64,000 nucleotides of DNA from Arenimonas soli (GCF_014643775.1 NZ_BMKC01000001.1:434001-498000), one strand, 5' to 3'. Positions 25,359-34,780 are shown, counted from the stretch's first letter. Numbers and translations are program-made. Notes: generated by a model not told the origin, from the sequence alone.

Positions 25359-25389
25359 CGCCCCGCAGGGCTGAAACCCATGCGGGGCG
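25359..25389 (-). terminator. Hairpin downstream of tRNA-Phe supplied by the element
   Basis: Inverted repeat CGCCCCGC (25359-25366) and GCGGGGCG (25382-25389), followed on the minus strand by TTTCGCTTT. It is 13 bp past the tRNA 3' end and appears to replace the original terminator, now at 18111-18135. The T-tract is weak. Confidence 0.55.
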
Positions 25390-25399
25390 TGGCTTATAG

Positions 25400-25449
25400 G
25401 ATGGTGGCCGGGGAGGGAATCGAACCCCCGACACGGGGATTTTCAATCC
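25400..25449 (-). repeat. attR: 50-bp repeat within tRNA-Phe
   Basis: Identical to 18159-18208. It covers the tRNA-Phe 3' half from the anticodon loop through the encoded CCA plus two flanking bases. Confidence 0.92.
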
Positions 25450-25477
25450 CCTGCTCTACCAACTGAGCTACCCGGCC
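25402..25477 (-). tRNA. tRNA-Phe (anticodon GAA), host of the integrated element
   Basis: A complete 76-nt cloverleaf on the minus strand. Acceptor GGCCGGG pairs with CCCGGCC before ACCA, the D-arm has AGCTCAGTTGGTAGAGC, the anticodon stem is GGGGA/TCCCC around TTGAAAA, and the T-arm contains GGTTCGATTCC. The anticodon GAA is at 25442-25444. The 3' half is restored by the element after integration. Confidence 0.96.
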
Positions 25478-25678
25478 ATCCGTCGCACCGGCGGGGCCGG
25501 GCGAGCTGGCGATTCTAGCCGAGCGGCGGAGCACGAGGCAAGCCGGATTGGCCCGGGCTGAACTAAAACACGTGTAAATGGAATCTGAACGCCTGTCCGG
25601 CGATCACTGTGCGCTGCACCCGGCCGGGAGTAGGGTGGTTCCAAGGCTCAGCACAGCCTGTGCACAAGGAGAAGCACC

Positions 25679-26113
25679 ATGAAAGCCCGTATTGCCCTGA
25701 TCTCCCTCACCACCGCTCTGGCCTTCGGACTGGCGCTGCCGGTCGCGGCCGGCTCCGACAACCCCGCCAAGGACGCCAAGCGCCTGGAGCTGCTGCAGGC
25801 CAATGCCGGCGAAGCCAGGGACACGGTGAAGTTCCTTCGCCCGATGCACGGCTACGAAGTCGTCGGCGCCCAGCACGTCCTGGTGTGGGAAACCCCGCAC
25901 AAGGCCTGGCTGCTCGACCTGCGCGAAAGCGCGGCCTGCAATGGCCTCAAGCGCGAGATTTCGGTCGGCATCGAAGCGCTTTACGACACCATCAACACCA
26001 GCAACGGCTACGTGGTCGGCGACCATGGCCTGCGTTGCCGGATCGAAGGTATCCGCGAGATCGACGTAAAGGCCTGGAAGCAGGCCGAACGCGAGGCCGG
26101 CATCCGCAGCTAA
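25679..26113 (+). CDS. Exported DUF6491-like protein
   Basis: A 144-residue protein with AAGGAGAAGC before the ATG and a signal peptide ending near PVAA-GSD. The core (FLRPMHGYEVVGAQHVLVWE, LLDLRESAACNGLKREISVG, GLRCRIEGIREID) with two cysteines resembles the small exported DUF6491 family common in Xanthomonadales. It is a single gene 200 bp beyond the tRNA-Phe. Function unknown. Confidence 0.7.
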   Translation: MKARIALISLTTALAFGLALPVAAGSDNPAKDAKRLELLQANAGEARDTVKFLRPMHGYEVVGAQHVLVWETPHKAWLLDLRESAACNGLKREISVGIEALYDTINTSNGYVVGDHGLRCRIEGIREIDVKAWKQAEREAGIRS

Positions 26114-26122
26114 GCGGCTGCC

Positions 26123-26395
26123 TCAGTCCGCCGGCGGCACGTAGCCGGCGGGCTTCTCGGCGCCATCGCCGAAGAAGAACTTTTCCATTTCCGTTTCCAG
26201 GAAGGCCCGGTGTTTCGGGTCCAGGGGCGAGAGCCGGTTTTCGTTGATCAGCATGGTCTGGTGCGCCAGCCACTGCTGCCAGGCCTCGCGGCCGATGTTG
26301 TCGAAGACGCGCTTTCCCAGCGGGCCGGGCCAGGGCACGAAGCCCAGGCCTTCGGTTTCAGTCTGGGTCTTTTGGCAGAACACGGTGCGGCTCAT
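26123..26395 (-). CDS. yggX: Oxidative damage protection / Fe(II)-trafficking protein YggX
   Basis: A 90-residue protein with the invariant N-terminal [19 protein letters not shown], including the conserved cysteine, and the PPWPG-like [11 protein letters not shown]. The family helps protect or repair iron-sulfur clusters during oxidative stress. Its ATG overlaps the mutY stop by 4 bp; the mutY-yggX pairing is conserved widely in proteobacteria and suits MutY, itself a Fe-S enzyme. Confidence 0.95.
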   Translation of the reverse strand: MSRTVFCQKTQTETEGLGFVPWPGPLGKRVFDNIGREAWQQWLAHQTMLINENRLSPLDPKHRAFLETEMEKFFFGDGAEKPAGYVPPAD

Positions 26396-27432
26396 GGCGG
26401 GTTTCCCAACAGTTTCTTGACGGGTGCCGGCAGGCCCAGTTCGTGAAGTTGCTGCCGGGGCTGCCAGCGCAGGTCGGCATTATCCCCCTTGCGCGACTCC
26501 GCGTCGGCCAGGCGCCAGCGGCGCGGCCCGATGTGCAGCCGGTAATGGCTGAAGACGTGTTCGAATACCGGCAGGTCCTCGCCGGCGTCGAAGTCGGCGC
26601 CGACGTTCGTGGCCAGCCAGTCGCGGGCTTGGTCATGGCCTTGGGTTTCGGGCAGCGACCACAGGCCGGCCCACACGCCCTTGGGCGGCCGCCGCGTCAG
26701 CAGCACGCGCCCCTGCGAATCCTCCACCCACAGCATCAGCGTGCGGCGTTCGGGCAGCGGCTTTCCGGGTTTTGATTCCGGCAGTTGTTCGACGCGGCCT
26801 TCGCGCCGCGCGACACAATCGTGCTGCAGCGGGCACAGCACGCAGGCCGGGTCGTGGCGCGTGCACAGCGTGGCGCCGAAATCCATGATCGCCTGGGTGT
26901 AGTCGGCCATGCGGCTTTCCGGCAGGTGCGATTCGGCGATCTGCCAGAGTTTCTTTTCCACCGGTGAACTGCCCGGCCAGCCTTCGACGCCGTGGTAACG
27001 CGCCAGGGTGCGCTTGACGTTGCCGTCGAGGATGGCGATCCGCTGGCCATGCGCCTGCGCCAGGATGGCGCCGGCGGTGCTGCGGCCGATGCCGGGCAGG
27101 GCGGACAGGGCCTGGAAATCCGCGGGCAGCTCGCCGCCGTGTTCCTGCACGCATACCTGCGCCGCGCGGTGCAGGTTGCGGGCGCGGGCGTAATAACCCA
27201 GGCCGGCCCACAGCGCCATCACCCGGTCGGTGTCGGCGGCGGCCAGGTCGGGCAGGGTGGGCAGGGCGTCGAGGAAGCGGGTGAAGTACGGAATGACCGT
27301 CTGCACCTGGGTCTGCTGCAGCATGATTTCCGACAGCCACACCCGGTAGGGCGAACGCGGATGCTGCCAGGGCAGGTCGTGGCGGCCGTCGCGGTCGAAC
27401 CAGGCCAGCAGGTGCTGCGCGAAGCCGCTCAT
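26392..27432 (-). CDS. mutY: A/G-specific adenine DNA glycosylase MutY
   Basis: 346 residues from the ATG at 27432. It removes adenine mispaired with 8-oxoguanine. Visible features: [15 protein letters not shown] in the HhH-GPD N-terminus, the helix-hairpin-helix [16 protein letters not shown] with the catalytic Asp downstream ([13 protein letters not shown]), the 4Fe-4S ligands [17 protein letters not shown] and a C-terminal NUDIX-like domain ([19 protein letters not shown]) that reads 8-oxoG. Start and stop overlap neighbours by 4 bp each, so it sits in a tight ftsY-AsmA-mutY-yggX operon. Confidence 0.96.
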   Translation of the reverse strand: MSGFAQHLLAWFDRDGRHDLPWQHPRSPYRVWLSEIMLQQTQVQTVIPYFTRFLDALPTLPDLAAADTDRVMALWAGLGYYARARNLHRAAQVCVQEHGGELPADFQALSALPGIGRSTAGAILAQAHGQRIAILDGNVKRTLARYHGVEGWPGSSPVEKKLWQIAESHLPESRMADYTQAIMDFGATLCTRHDPACVLCPLQHDCVARREGRVEQLPESKPGKPLPERRTLMLWVEDSQGRVLLTRRPPKGVWAGLWSLPETQGHDQARDWLATNVGADFDAGEDLPVFEHVFSHYRLHIGPRRWRLADAESRKGDNADLRWQPRQQLHELGLPAPVKKLLGNPP

Positions 27433-28574
27433 TCTTCGCTGGCCGGGGCCGGTTCGACGATGTCGGCCTGGACGTTTTCCAGGGTGAAACCTTCGATTTC
27501 CAGCGAAGGCGCGGTGAAGCGGCCGAGCATGGGCGGCAGCGGCGTGCGTTCTTCGTTCGCCAGCCAGGCTTGCGCGTCCGCGACCACCAGCGTAGCGTCG
27601 AGCCGGGTTTCGCCGCGCGCCAGCTTCAGCGACACGGGGTCGGAAAGATCGGCGGCACCGGCGTAGGCCACGTCGAAGTCGACGGGCAGCGCCACGGCGG
27701 CCCGTGGTTCGGGCAGGACCGGCCAGTCCGCGGGCCAATCGGGCATCGTGCCCTCCAGCTTGAACTGCACGGTTTCGCCGAAGCTTGCACTGCCGTCGGC
27801 CTGCAGGGTCGGCACCGGGGATTCGCTTTCAAAGCTCAGGTTGGCGAATTCCAGCCGGGTGTAATCGCCGGTGGCGTCGAAGTCGCCTGCGAATACCAGC
27901 GTCCAAGGTGAATCCAGCTCGGCCTGCTGCAGGCGCCCCGTGGCACGAAACATGAAAGGCGAAGCCAGCGCGGCACGCAGCAGCGACACGTCACCTTCGA
28001 AGTGGATGGACAACGCGTCGCGCTCGAAGCGCCCCTTCGCTTTCACGTCCAGCGGCTGGTCGGGCCGCAGCTCGTCGAACGACAGGTCCAGTGCGTGGAT
28101 ACGCCAGTCGCCGCCCACCACGCGGCCGCTGGTGACCAGTACGCCCTGCGTCAGCGTCGGCAGTTCAAACGGCGCCTGGGGGCGCGATGCGCGCCAGTCC
28201 GACAGCGCGGCGAGGTCGAGCGCCGGCTGGTCGAGTTGAATGCGGGTGATCACCACCTTGTCGTCGCCGCCCCAGACGGTGTCCCAGGGCAGGGAGACTT
28301 CGACGCGTTTGGCCGTAAGCAGCGGCGCGGCGGCGCCGGGCTGGCGTGCGACGACATTGGGCAGAACGAGGCGCGGCTCGGGGCGCAGCACGTAGCTGGG
28401 CTCGCCTTGAAAGTCGATCTCCAGGCCCTGCGATTCCCCCAGCGCGTCCAGCACGGTGCGCGCAAGGCGGTGCGGCTCCAGCTGGTGGTTGACCCACAGG
28501 CCGGCCATCGCCAGCAAGGCCAGCACGACGGCGAGGTACAAGGGCCAGCGGCGCTTGCGCGGGGCGTCGGCCAT
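27429..28574 (-). CDS. AsmA-family protein
   Basis: A 381-residue protein with an N-terminal membrane anchor (LYLAVVLALLAMAGLWVNH) and a periplasmic region starting with the AsmA-like module (GLEIDFQGEPSYVLRPEPRL, VEVSLPWDTVWGGDD, ITRIQLDQPALDLAAL). It is shorter than E. coli AsmA and lacks a clear C-terminal AsmA_2 repeat. It begins immediately after the ftsY stop and overlaps mutY by 4 bp. A role in lipid transport or outer-membrane assembly is inferred from the family. Confidence 0.8.
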   Translation of the reverse strand: MADAPRKRRWPLYLAVVLALLAMAGLWVNHQLEPHRLARTVLDALGESQGLEIDFQGEPSYVLRPEPRLVLPNVVARQPGAAAPLLTAKRVEVSLPWDTVWGGDDKVVITRIQLDQPALDLAALSDWRASRPQAPFELPTLTQGVLVTSGRVVGGDWRIHALDLSFDELRPDQPLDVKAKGRFERDALSIHFEGDVSLLRAALASPFMFRATGRLQQAELDSPWTLVFAGDFDATGDYTRLEFANLSFESESPVPTLQADGSASFGETVQFKLEGTMPDWPADWPVLPEPRAAVALPVDFDVAYAGAADLSDPVSLKLARGETRLDATLVVADAQAWLANEERTPLPPMLGRFTAPSLEIEGFTLENVQADIVEPAPASEE

Positions 28575-29660
28575 TCAGGCGGCGGGCGGGGCCGGCAGCA
28601 GCGCGTCGACGAAACCTTCGGGGTCGAAGACGCGCAGGTCCTCGGGTTTTTCCCCCAGGCCGATGAAACGGATCGGCAGGCCGAATTCGCGGGCCAGCGC
28701 GAACACCACGCCACCCTTGGCGGTGCCGTCGAGCTTGGTCACCACCAGGCCGGTCACCTTCACCGCGGCGTGGAACTGGCGCAGCTGGTTCAGGGCGTTC
28801 TGGCCGGTGGTGCCGTCGATGACCATCAGCACTTCGTGCGGCGCGCGATCGTCGAGCTTGGCCAGCACGCGGCGGATCTTGCCCAGTTCGGCCATCAGGC
28901 CCTGCTGGGTGTGCAGGCGGCCAGCGGTGTCGGCGATCAGCACGTCGATGCCCCGGGACTTCGCCGCCTGCAGGCCGTCGAAGGCCACCGAGGCCGGGTC
29001 GGCGTCCTGGCCCTGGGCGATCACCGGCACGTCGTTGCGTTCGCCCCAGATCTTGAGCTGTTCGACCGCGGCGGCGCGGAAGGTGTCGCCGGCGGCGAGC
29101 ATCAGCGAGTGGCCGTCCAGCTGGAAGCGGCGCGCCAGCTTGCCGATCGTGGTGGTCTTGCCGACGCCGTTGACGCCGACGGTAAGGATGACGAAGGGTT
29201 TGGCGGCCGGGTCGATTTCCAGCGGCTTGGCCACCGGCCGCAGCATCGCCAGCAGGTCGTTGCGCAGGGCGCGGAACAGGGCCGGCACGTCGGCGAAATC
29301 GCGGTCCTTCATGCGCTTGCGCAGGCGGTTCACCACTTCGGTGGTGGCGGGCACGCCCATGTCGGCGGTGATCAGCGCCGTTTCGATTTCGTCGAGCAGG
29401 TCTTCGTCCAGCTGCGGGTTGCGCTGGAACAGGCCGCCCAGGCTGCGCGCCAGCAGGCTGCCGCCCAGCACGCCCTTCATGGCCTCGCGCCCCTCGGCGC
29501 GCTCGGCTTCCAGGCGCGCGGCCTTTTCTTCCTGGTGCACCGTGAAGGCGCGGGCCAGGTCGTCGGGGCTGAAACCGCCGCGCGCCGGCGCGGCCGGCTT
29601 GGTGGCTGGCCTGGCCGGTTCGGGGGTCTTTTCGGACTTTTTCTTCAGGAAATCGAACAT
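28575..29660 (-). CDS. ftsY: Signal recognition particle receptor FtsY
   Basis: 361 residues from the ATG at 29660 (MFDFLKKKSEK, a membrane-binding basic start). The SRP-type GTPase NG domain shows G1 GVNGVGKTTTIGKLA, the insertion-box region with QGQDADPASVAFDGLQ, G3 DTAGRLHTQQGLM and G4 TKLDGTAKGG. The acidic A domain of E. coli FtsY is much shorter here. It docks the ribosome-SRP complex at the membrane. First gene of the operon, divergent from rsmD over 57 bp. Confidence 0.97.
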   Translation of the reverse strand: MFDFLKKKSEKTPEPARPATKPAAPARGGFSPDDLARAFTVHQEEKAARLEAERAEGREAMKGVLGGSLLARSLGGLFQRNPQLDEDLLDEIETALITADMGVPATTEVVNRLRKRMKDRDFADVPALFRALRNDLLAMLRPVAKPLEIDPAAKPFVILTVGVNGVGKTTTIGKLARRFQLDGHSLMLAAGDTFRAAAVEQLKIWGERNDVPVIAQGQDADPASVAFDGLQAAKSRGIDVLIADTAGRLHTQQGLMAELGKIRRVLAKLDDRAPHEVLMVIDGTTGQNALNQLRQFHAAVKVTGLVVTKLDGTAKGGVVFALAREFGLPIRFIGLGEKPEDLRVFDPEGFVDALLPAPPAA

Positions 29661-29717
29661 CGCGCTGCTTTCGCGGACAATGGCCGGAATGTTACCACCC
29701 GGCCCCCTGCCTCCCCG

Positions 29718-30290
29718 ATGAACCAGCGCCCCAAGAATGGCCCCCCGGGCAGCGTGCGCATCATTGCCGGCCAGCTGCGCGGTTCGAAGCTGCCGGTGCC
29801 CGACCGCCCCGGCCTGCGGCCCAGCGCCGAGCGGGTGCGCGAGACCCTGTTCAACTGGCTGCAGCCCTACCTGCACGGCGCCCGTGTCCTGGACCTGTTC
29901 GCCGGCACCGGGGCGCTGGGTTTCGAGGCGGCATCGCGCGGGGCCGGCGAGGTGGTGCTGGTCGAACGCGACCCCGACCTGGCCCGGTCGCTGCGCGAAC
30001 AGGCCACGCGCCTGAAGGTGGAGCAGGTGAAGGTGCTGGCCGAAGACGCCCTGGCCTGGCTGGCGCGCAGTCCGGGCCCGGGTTTCGACCTGGTGTTCCT
30101 GGACCCGCCGTTCGCGGCCGGGCTGTGGGAACCGGCCGCCGCGGCCCTGGCCCCCTGGCTGGCACCGGGGGCGCTGATCTACGTCGAATGCCCGCGCAAC
30201 GTGACGCCTTCGCTGCCATCGGGCTGGACCCTGCATCGTGAGGGCCATACCCGCGACGTGCACTTCGCGCTCCATCGCGTCGGAGACTGA
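29718..30290 (+). CDS. rsmD: 16S rRNA (guanine966-N2)-methyltransferase RsmD
   Basis: A 190-residue Rossmann-fold methyltransferase. It has VRIIAGQLRGSKLPVP and LRPSAERVRETLFNWL at the start, the SAM site LDLFAGTGALGFEAASRGA and the catalytic FLDPPF motif. Its neighbours are those usual in many proteobacteria: ftsY on one side and coaD 42 bp downstream. Confidence 0.95.
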   Translation: MNQRPKNGPPGSVRIIAGQLRGSKLPVPDRPGLRPSAERVRETLFNWLQPYLHGARVLDLFAGTGALGFEAASRGAGEVVLVERDPDLARSLREQATRLKVEQVKVLAEDALAWLARSPGPGFDLVFLDPPFAAGLWEPAAAALAPWLAPGALIYVECPRNVTPSLPSGWTLHREGHTRDVHFALHRVGD

Positions 30291-30833
<543 letters not shown>

Positions 30834-30860
30834 TACACAATCCACACAAGAGGTATCGCC

Positions 30861-31364
30861 ATGACCCGTGCTCTGATTCCCGTCGCCATGCTGCTTTCCG
30901 CCCTGGTGCTGTCGGGCTGCAAGAAGGAAGAGGAAGCCGCCGCCGCGCCGGTTGAACTCACCGCCCCGGCCAGCACCGACGACGCCGAGTGGAAGGCCTA
31001 CCTGGGCCAGGTGATCGGCCGCAACCAGGAAGGCGTGACCGACCGCGTGTTCTCCTACTACCTGCCGGTGGGCAGCGACACGCCGGCCGAGGGCGACCAG
31101 GACGGCAAGACCATGTTCGACCGCCAGCTCGAGAACGTCACCATGGTCGTGCAGCGCACCGTGCTGCCGGGCAACATGCTGGCCTTCGGTTCGCCCGACA
31201 GCGCCAAGATGGCCGACCTGGTGGTGATGTCCTTCACCGACGCCGACCCGAGCGCCCTGGCGGGTTCGCAGGTGCTGTTCATCGGCAAGCCCGAGGACAG
31301 CGACCGGGTGAAGGCCGCGGTCGAGGTCGCCGGCGCCAAGTACGTGTTCGTCGAGGCCAAATAA
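30861..31364 (+). CDS. Predicted lipoprotein of unknown function
   Basis: A 167-residue lipoprotein: signal peptide MTRALIPVAMLLSALVLSGC with lipobox LSGC, then KKEEEAAAAP, a flexible acidic linker. The mature domain contains WKAYLGQVIGRNQEGVTDRV and ends GAKYVFVEAK. I do not recognise the fold. It lies 27 bp after coaD and is followed by a hairpin at 31383-31407. Confidence 0.65.
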   Translation: MTRALIPVAMLLSALVLSGCKKEEEAAAAPVELTAPASTDDAEWKAYLGQVIGRNQEGVTDRVFSYYLPVGSDTPAEGDQDGKTMFDRQLENVTMVVQRTVLPGNMLAFGSPDSAKMADLVVMSFTDADPSALAGSQVLFIGKPEDSDRVKAAVEVAGAKYVFVEAK

Positions 31365-31382
31365 GCCTCGTCTTGCCCATGC

Positions 31383-31407
31383 GGGCCCGCCGCTTGCCGG
31401 CGGGCCC
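31383..31407 (+). terminator. GC-rich hairpin between lipoprotein and ferredoxin genes
   Basis: GGGCCCGCCG (31383-31392), loop CTTGC, CGGCGGGCCC (31398-31407). The T-tract is poor (GGCATTT), so it may attenuate and not fully terminate. Confidence 0.5.
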
Positions 31408-31431
31408 CGGGCATTTGACGGGACGACCCCC

Positions 31432-31692
31432 ATGTCCCTGCTCATCAGCGATATCTGCATCAACTGCGACGTCTGTGCGCCGGCCTGCCCGAACACGGCG
31501 ATCTCGCAGGGCGAGGTGATCTACGAGATCAACCCGGCCCTGTGCACCGAATGCGTGGGCCACTTCGACGAACCACAGTGCGTGGTCGTCTGCCCGGTCG
31601 AGTGCATCGACCTCGACCCCGGGCATCCCGAAACCCGGGAGCAGCTTCTGGGCAAGTACCACGCCCTCACCAAAGGAAAGTCCGCCGCATGA
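31432..31692 (+). CDS. 4Fe-4S dicluster ferredoxin (YfhL-type)
   Basis: An 86-residue ferredoxin. The first cluster ligands are in CINCDVCAPACPNTAIS. The second set is CTECVGHFDEPQCVVVCPVE, with the 6-8 residue insertion between the second and third cysteines typical of the Alvin/YfhL group. It is a low-potential electron carrier of unknown partner. Its stop overlaps the ggt start (ATGA, 31689-31692). In many bacteria this type lies directly after coaD; here only the lipoprotein separates them. Confidence 0.93.
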   Translation: MSLLISDICINCDVCAPACPNTAISQGEVIYEINPALCTECVGHFDEPQCVVVCPVECIDLDPGHPETREQLLGKYHALTKGKSAA

Positions 31693-33392
31693 TTCGTTTC
31701 CTGCTGCCCGTCCTGCTGGCGCTTTCGCCGCTGACCCTGGCCGACGATCCCGCGCGGTCGCCGGCGGATCCCGCGCAAGCCGGCATCGCCAGCGCCAACG
31801 CCTACGCCACCGACGCCGGCATGGAAGTGCTGGCCAAGGGCGGCAACGCCTTCGACGCGGCGATCGCGGTCAGCGCGACCCTGGGCCTGGTGGAACCGGA
31901 AAGTTCGGGCCTGGGCGGGGGCGCTTTCATGCTGCTGCGGGTCGCCGGCGAAGACCGCGAGGTGTTCATCGACGCCCGCGAACGCGCGCCGCTGGCGGCC
32001 AGCCGCGACATGTTCCTGGACGCCGACGGCAAGGCCAACCGCGAGCTGTCGGTCAATGGCGCGCTGGCGGCAGGCATTCCCGGCCTGCCCGCGGGCCTGG
32101 ACCACCTGGCGAAGAAGTATGGCCGCCTGCCGCTGTCGCAGTCGCTGGCGCCGGCCATCCGCCTGGCCCACGAGGGCTGGCGCTTCGGGCCGAAGAACGC
32201 GGCGTTCCTGGGCTACCGCCGCGACGTGCTCAGGCGCAGTCCCGCGGCCGCGAAGCTGTTCCTGCGGGGCGGCGAGGTGCCGGCCGAAGGCACGCTGATG
32301 CGCAACAAGGAATACGCACGCACGCTTGAAATCCTGGCCGCCCAGGGCGCCGACGGTTTCTACAAGGGCGACTTCGCCCGCCGCCTGGCGCGCGGCGTGC
32401 GCGAGGCCGGCGGCATCTGGACCGAACAGGACCTGGCCCAATACACGGTGGTCGAACGCGAGCCCCTGCGCATCCGGCACCGTGGTTTCGACATCGTCAC
32501 CGCGCCGCCGCCGTCGTCGGGTGGCGTGGCGCTGGCCACCATGCTCAAGGTGCTGGAAGGCTACGACTACCCGCGCCTGGGCAAGGCCGAACGCAGCCAT
32601 CTCTTCATCGAAGCCATGCGCCGCGCCTACCGCGATCGCGCGCTGTACCTGGGCGACCCGGACTTCGTGCAGGCGCCGGTGGACATGCTGGTTTCCGACG
32701 CCTACGCCGCCGGCCTGCGCGCTTCCATCCACCCGGCCCGGGCCACGCCCAGCGACCTGCTGCCGGGCGTCGACGCCGCGCCGCTGCGCCCGGACACCAG
32801 CCACTTCTCGATCATCGACACCGAAGGCAACCTGGTCGCCGTCACCCAGACCGTGAACCTGCCCTACGGCAGCGCGCTGATGGTGCCGGGCACCGGCTTC
32901 CTGCTCAACAACGAGATGGACGATTTTTCGGTGAAGCCGGGCGTGCCCAACGCCTTCGGCCTGGTCGGCGACGACGCCAACGCCATCGCGCCGGGCAAGC
33001 GCCCGCTGTCCTCGATGACCCCCAGCTTCCTGGTCGGCCCCGAGCGCACCGCCGTGCTGGGCACGCCGGGTGGCAGCCGCATCATCACCATGGTGCTGCT
33101 GGGCCTGGTCGAGCTGATGCAGGGCGAAGGCGCCCAGGCCACCGCCGCGGCCCCGCGTTTCCACCACCAGTACCTGCCCGACGTCGTTCAGGCGGAGGCC
33201 GATGCCTTCACGCCGGAGCAAATCGCCGCGCTCGAAGCCATGGGCCACGACGTGCAAGCCGGCGAACGCACCTGGGGCAACATGCAGGTGGTGCTGTGGA
33301 ACCATCACGACGGCGGCGTCGAGACCGGCACCGACCCGCGCTGGAAGGGCGTGGGCAAGGGCACGTCCACCGAAGCCTCGGTCTACCGCTAG
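31689..33392 (+). CDS. ggt: Gamma-glutamyltransferase
   Basis: 567 residues from the ATG at 31689. A periplasmic N-terminal-nucleophile enzyme that splits and transfers gamma-glutamyl groups from glutathione. A signal peptide (MIRFLLPVLLALSPLTLA) is present. The family start GNAFDAAIAVSATLGLVEPE and GGGAFMLLR lead to the autoprocessing site before the catalytic Thr in LRPDTSHFSIIDTEGN. The small subunit continues with LNNEMDDFS and PLSSMTPSF. It is translationally coupled to the ferredoxin gene. Confidence 0.93.
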   Translation: MIRFLLPVLLALSPLTLADDPARSPADPAQAGIASANAYATDAGMEVLAKGGNAFDAAIAVSATLGLVEPESSGLGGGAFMLLRVAGEDREVFIDARERAPLAASRDMFLDADGKANRELSVNGALAAGIPGLPAGLDHLAKKYGRLPLSQSLAPAIRLAHEGWRFGPKNAAFLGYRRDVLRRSPAAAKLFLRGGEVPAEGTLMRNKEYARTLEILAAQGADGFYKGDFARRLARGVREAGGIWTEQDLAQYTVVEREPLRIRHRGFDIVTAPPPSSGGVALATMLKVLEGYDYPRLGKAERSHLFIEAMRRAYRDRALYLGDPDFVQAPVDMLVSDAYAAGLRASIHPARATPSDLLPGVDAAPLRPDTSHFSIIDTEGNLVAVTQTVNLPYGSALMVPGTGFLLNNEMDDFSVKPGVPNAFGLVGDDANAIAPGKRPLSSMTPSFLVGPERTAVLGTPGGSRIITMVLLGLVELMQGEGAQATAAAPRFHHQYLPDVVQAEADAFTPEQIAALEAMGHDVQAGERTWGNMQVVLWNHHDGGVETGTDPRWKGVGKGTSTEASVYR

Positions 33393-33401
33393 GAGGCAGG
33401 C

Positions 33402-34292
33402 ATGAAACTCTGGTCCATCCTTGGCAACTCGCAGCGCCTGGACGGCGGCGCCATGTTCGGCAACGCGCCTCGGGCGATGTGGAAGAAGTGGTCGCCGCCC
33501 GACGACCTCAACCGCATCGAGCTGGCCTGCCGGGCGCTGCTGGCGACGCCGGTCAACGGCAAGACGGTGCTGTTCGAAGCCGGCATCGGCGCTTTCTTCG
33601 AACCCAAGCTGCGCGATCGTTACGGCGTGGTCGAGGACCGGCACGTGCTGCTCGACTCCCTTGCCGAAGCCGGCTTTTCCCACGAAGACGTGGACGTGGT
33701 GGTGCTCAGCCACCTGCACTTCGACCACGCCGGCGGGCTGCTGGCGGCGTGGGAGGAGGGCAAGCCGGCGCGCCTGCTGTTTCCCGGGGCCACCTTCGTG
33801 GTCGGCGCCGAACACTGGCGGCGCGCACGCAACCCGCACCCGCGCGACCGCGCCAGCTTCATCCCCGAACTGATGGACCTGCTTGAAGCCAGCGGCCGGC
33901 TCGAACTGGTCGAAGGCGAGCGCTGCAAGGCCCTGGGCGACGCCGTGCGTTTCCACTTCAGCCAGGGCCACACGCCGGGCCTGATGCTGGCCGAACTGTG
34001 CGGCCAAGAAGGCGGCGACGGCAGGCCGCACGGTGGCCTGGTGTTCTGCGCCGACCTGGTGCCTGGCCGGCCCTGGGTGCACGTGCCCATCACGATGGGC
34101 TACGACCGTTTCCCGGAAATGCTTATCGACGAAAAGCGTGCGTTCCTGGAAGACAAGCTTGAACGCAACGTGCACCTGTATTTCACCCACGATCCCGGCT
34201 GTGCGCTGGCGCAGGTCACCCGGGACGAAAAGGGCAAGTTCGGCACCACCCACGAGGTGTCCGCCCTCCATGCCCGTTCGCTCGCTGCCTGA
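33402..34292 (+). CDS. MBL-fold metallo-hydrolase
   Basis: A 296-residue metallo-beta-lactamase-fold protein starting 9 bp after ggt. The metal motif is [11 protein letters not shown], a further histidine lies in GQHT-like [10 protein letters not shown], and the aspartate is in [10 protein letters not shown]. It resembles the lactonase/glyoxalase-like MBL proteins of unknown substrate found in Xanthomonads. No signal peptide is visible, so it is probably cytoplasmic. Confidence 0.88.
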   Translation: MKLWSILGNSQRLDGGAMFGNAPRAMWKKWSPPDDLNRIELACRALLATPVNGKTVLFEAGIGAFFEPKLRDRYGVVEDRHVLLDSLAEAGFSHEDVDVVVLSHLHFDHAGGLLAAWEEGKPARLLFPGATFVVGAEHWRRARNPHPRDRASFIPELMDLLEASGRLELVEGERCKALGDAVRFHFSQGHTPGLMLAELCGQEGGDGRPHGGLVFCADLVPGRPWVHVPITMGYDRFPEMLIDEKRAFLEDKLERNVHLYFTHDPGCALAQVTRDEKGKFGTTHEVSALHARSLAA

Positions 34293-34302
34293 GGATCCTC
34301 CG

Positions 34303-34719
34303 ATGAACCGACTGCTGTTGCCGCTGCTGCTGTGCCTGTCCCCCGTCGCTCTGGCCGCCGACTACGGCGAACCCATGCCCGAGGGCGAAGCGACCGCCAT
34401 TGCCGAAGCCGCCGCCGATCCGCAGGCCTACCAGGGCAAGCCGGGCAAGTTCACCGGCCGGATTACCGAGGTCTGCCAGAAGAAGGGCTGCTGGGTGGTG
34501 ATGGAACAGGACGGTCACAGCGCCCGCGTCATGGCCAAGGACCACGGCTTCGAAGTGCCCAGGGACGCCAGCGGCCCGGCCGTGGCCTACGGCGTGCTGC
34601 AGGTCGAACCGATCAGTGACGAACACGCCCGCCACCTGGTCGAGGACGACGGCGCCAGGGCGCCGGCGAAGCAGGAGCTGCGCATCATCGCCACCGCCAT
34701 CAGCCTGCCCGACGCCTAA
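34303..34719 (+). CDS. Exported DUF4920-type protein
   Basis: 138 residues from the ATG at 34303 with GAGGATCC upstream. The signal peptide MNRLLLPLLLCLSPVALA is cleaved before ADYGE. The core FTGRITEVCQKKGCWVVMEQ with its CxxxxGCW cysteine pair followed by RVMAKDHGFEVP is the DUF4920 hallmark, an OB-like periplasmic fold. It is the third gene of the ggt-MBL-DUF4920 run. Function unknown. Confidence 0.82.
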   Translation: MNRLLLPLLLCLSPVALAADYGEPMPEGEATAIAEAAADPQAYQGKPGKFTGRITEVCQKKGCWVVMEQDGHSARVMAKDHGFEVPRDASGPAVAYGVLQVEPISDEHARHLVEDDGARAPAKQELRIIATAISLPDA

Positions 34720-34780
34720 TTGTCATGCGGGGCCCGCAGCATGCTGGGTCTGAATCCGGGATCCACCCGCGGGAATCGAA

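Larger units (their letters stand above)
18159..25449. mobile_element. 7.2 kb integrative element in the 3' half of tRNA-Phe (satellite-like)
   Basis: The boundaries are a 50-bp perfect direct repeat (18159-18208 and 25400-25449), which is the tRNA-Phe 3' half from the anticodon loop to beyond the CCA. The complete tRNA is kept at the right end. Contents in order: tyrosine integrase, a basic 133-aa protein, AlpA-like excisionase, a 78-aa protein, a RepA-like AAA ATPase, an iteron/palindrome cluster, a coiled-coil protein, a scaffold-like protein, a DUF5681 protein and a 59-aa ORF, all rightward; then two leftward cargo genes that are visibly AT-richer. No major capsid, large terminase, tail, relaxase or lysis genes are present. 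The content fits a phage satellite or a small integrative replicon. Confidence 0.88.

Noticed and set aside
31542-31688. Longer upstream start for gamma-glutamyltransferase
   Set aside because: The extension lies inside the ferredoxin gene and would remove the signal peptide from the N-terminus; the ATG at 31689 is coupled to the ferredoxin stop.
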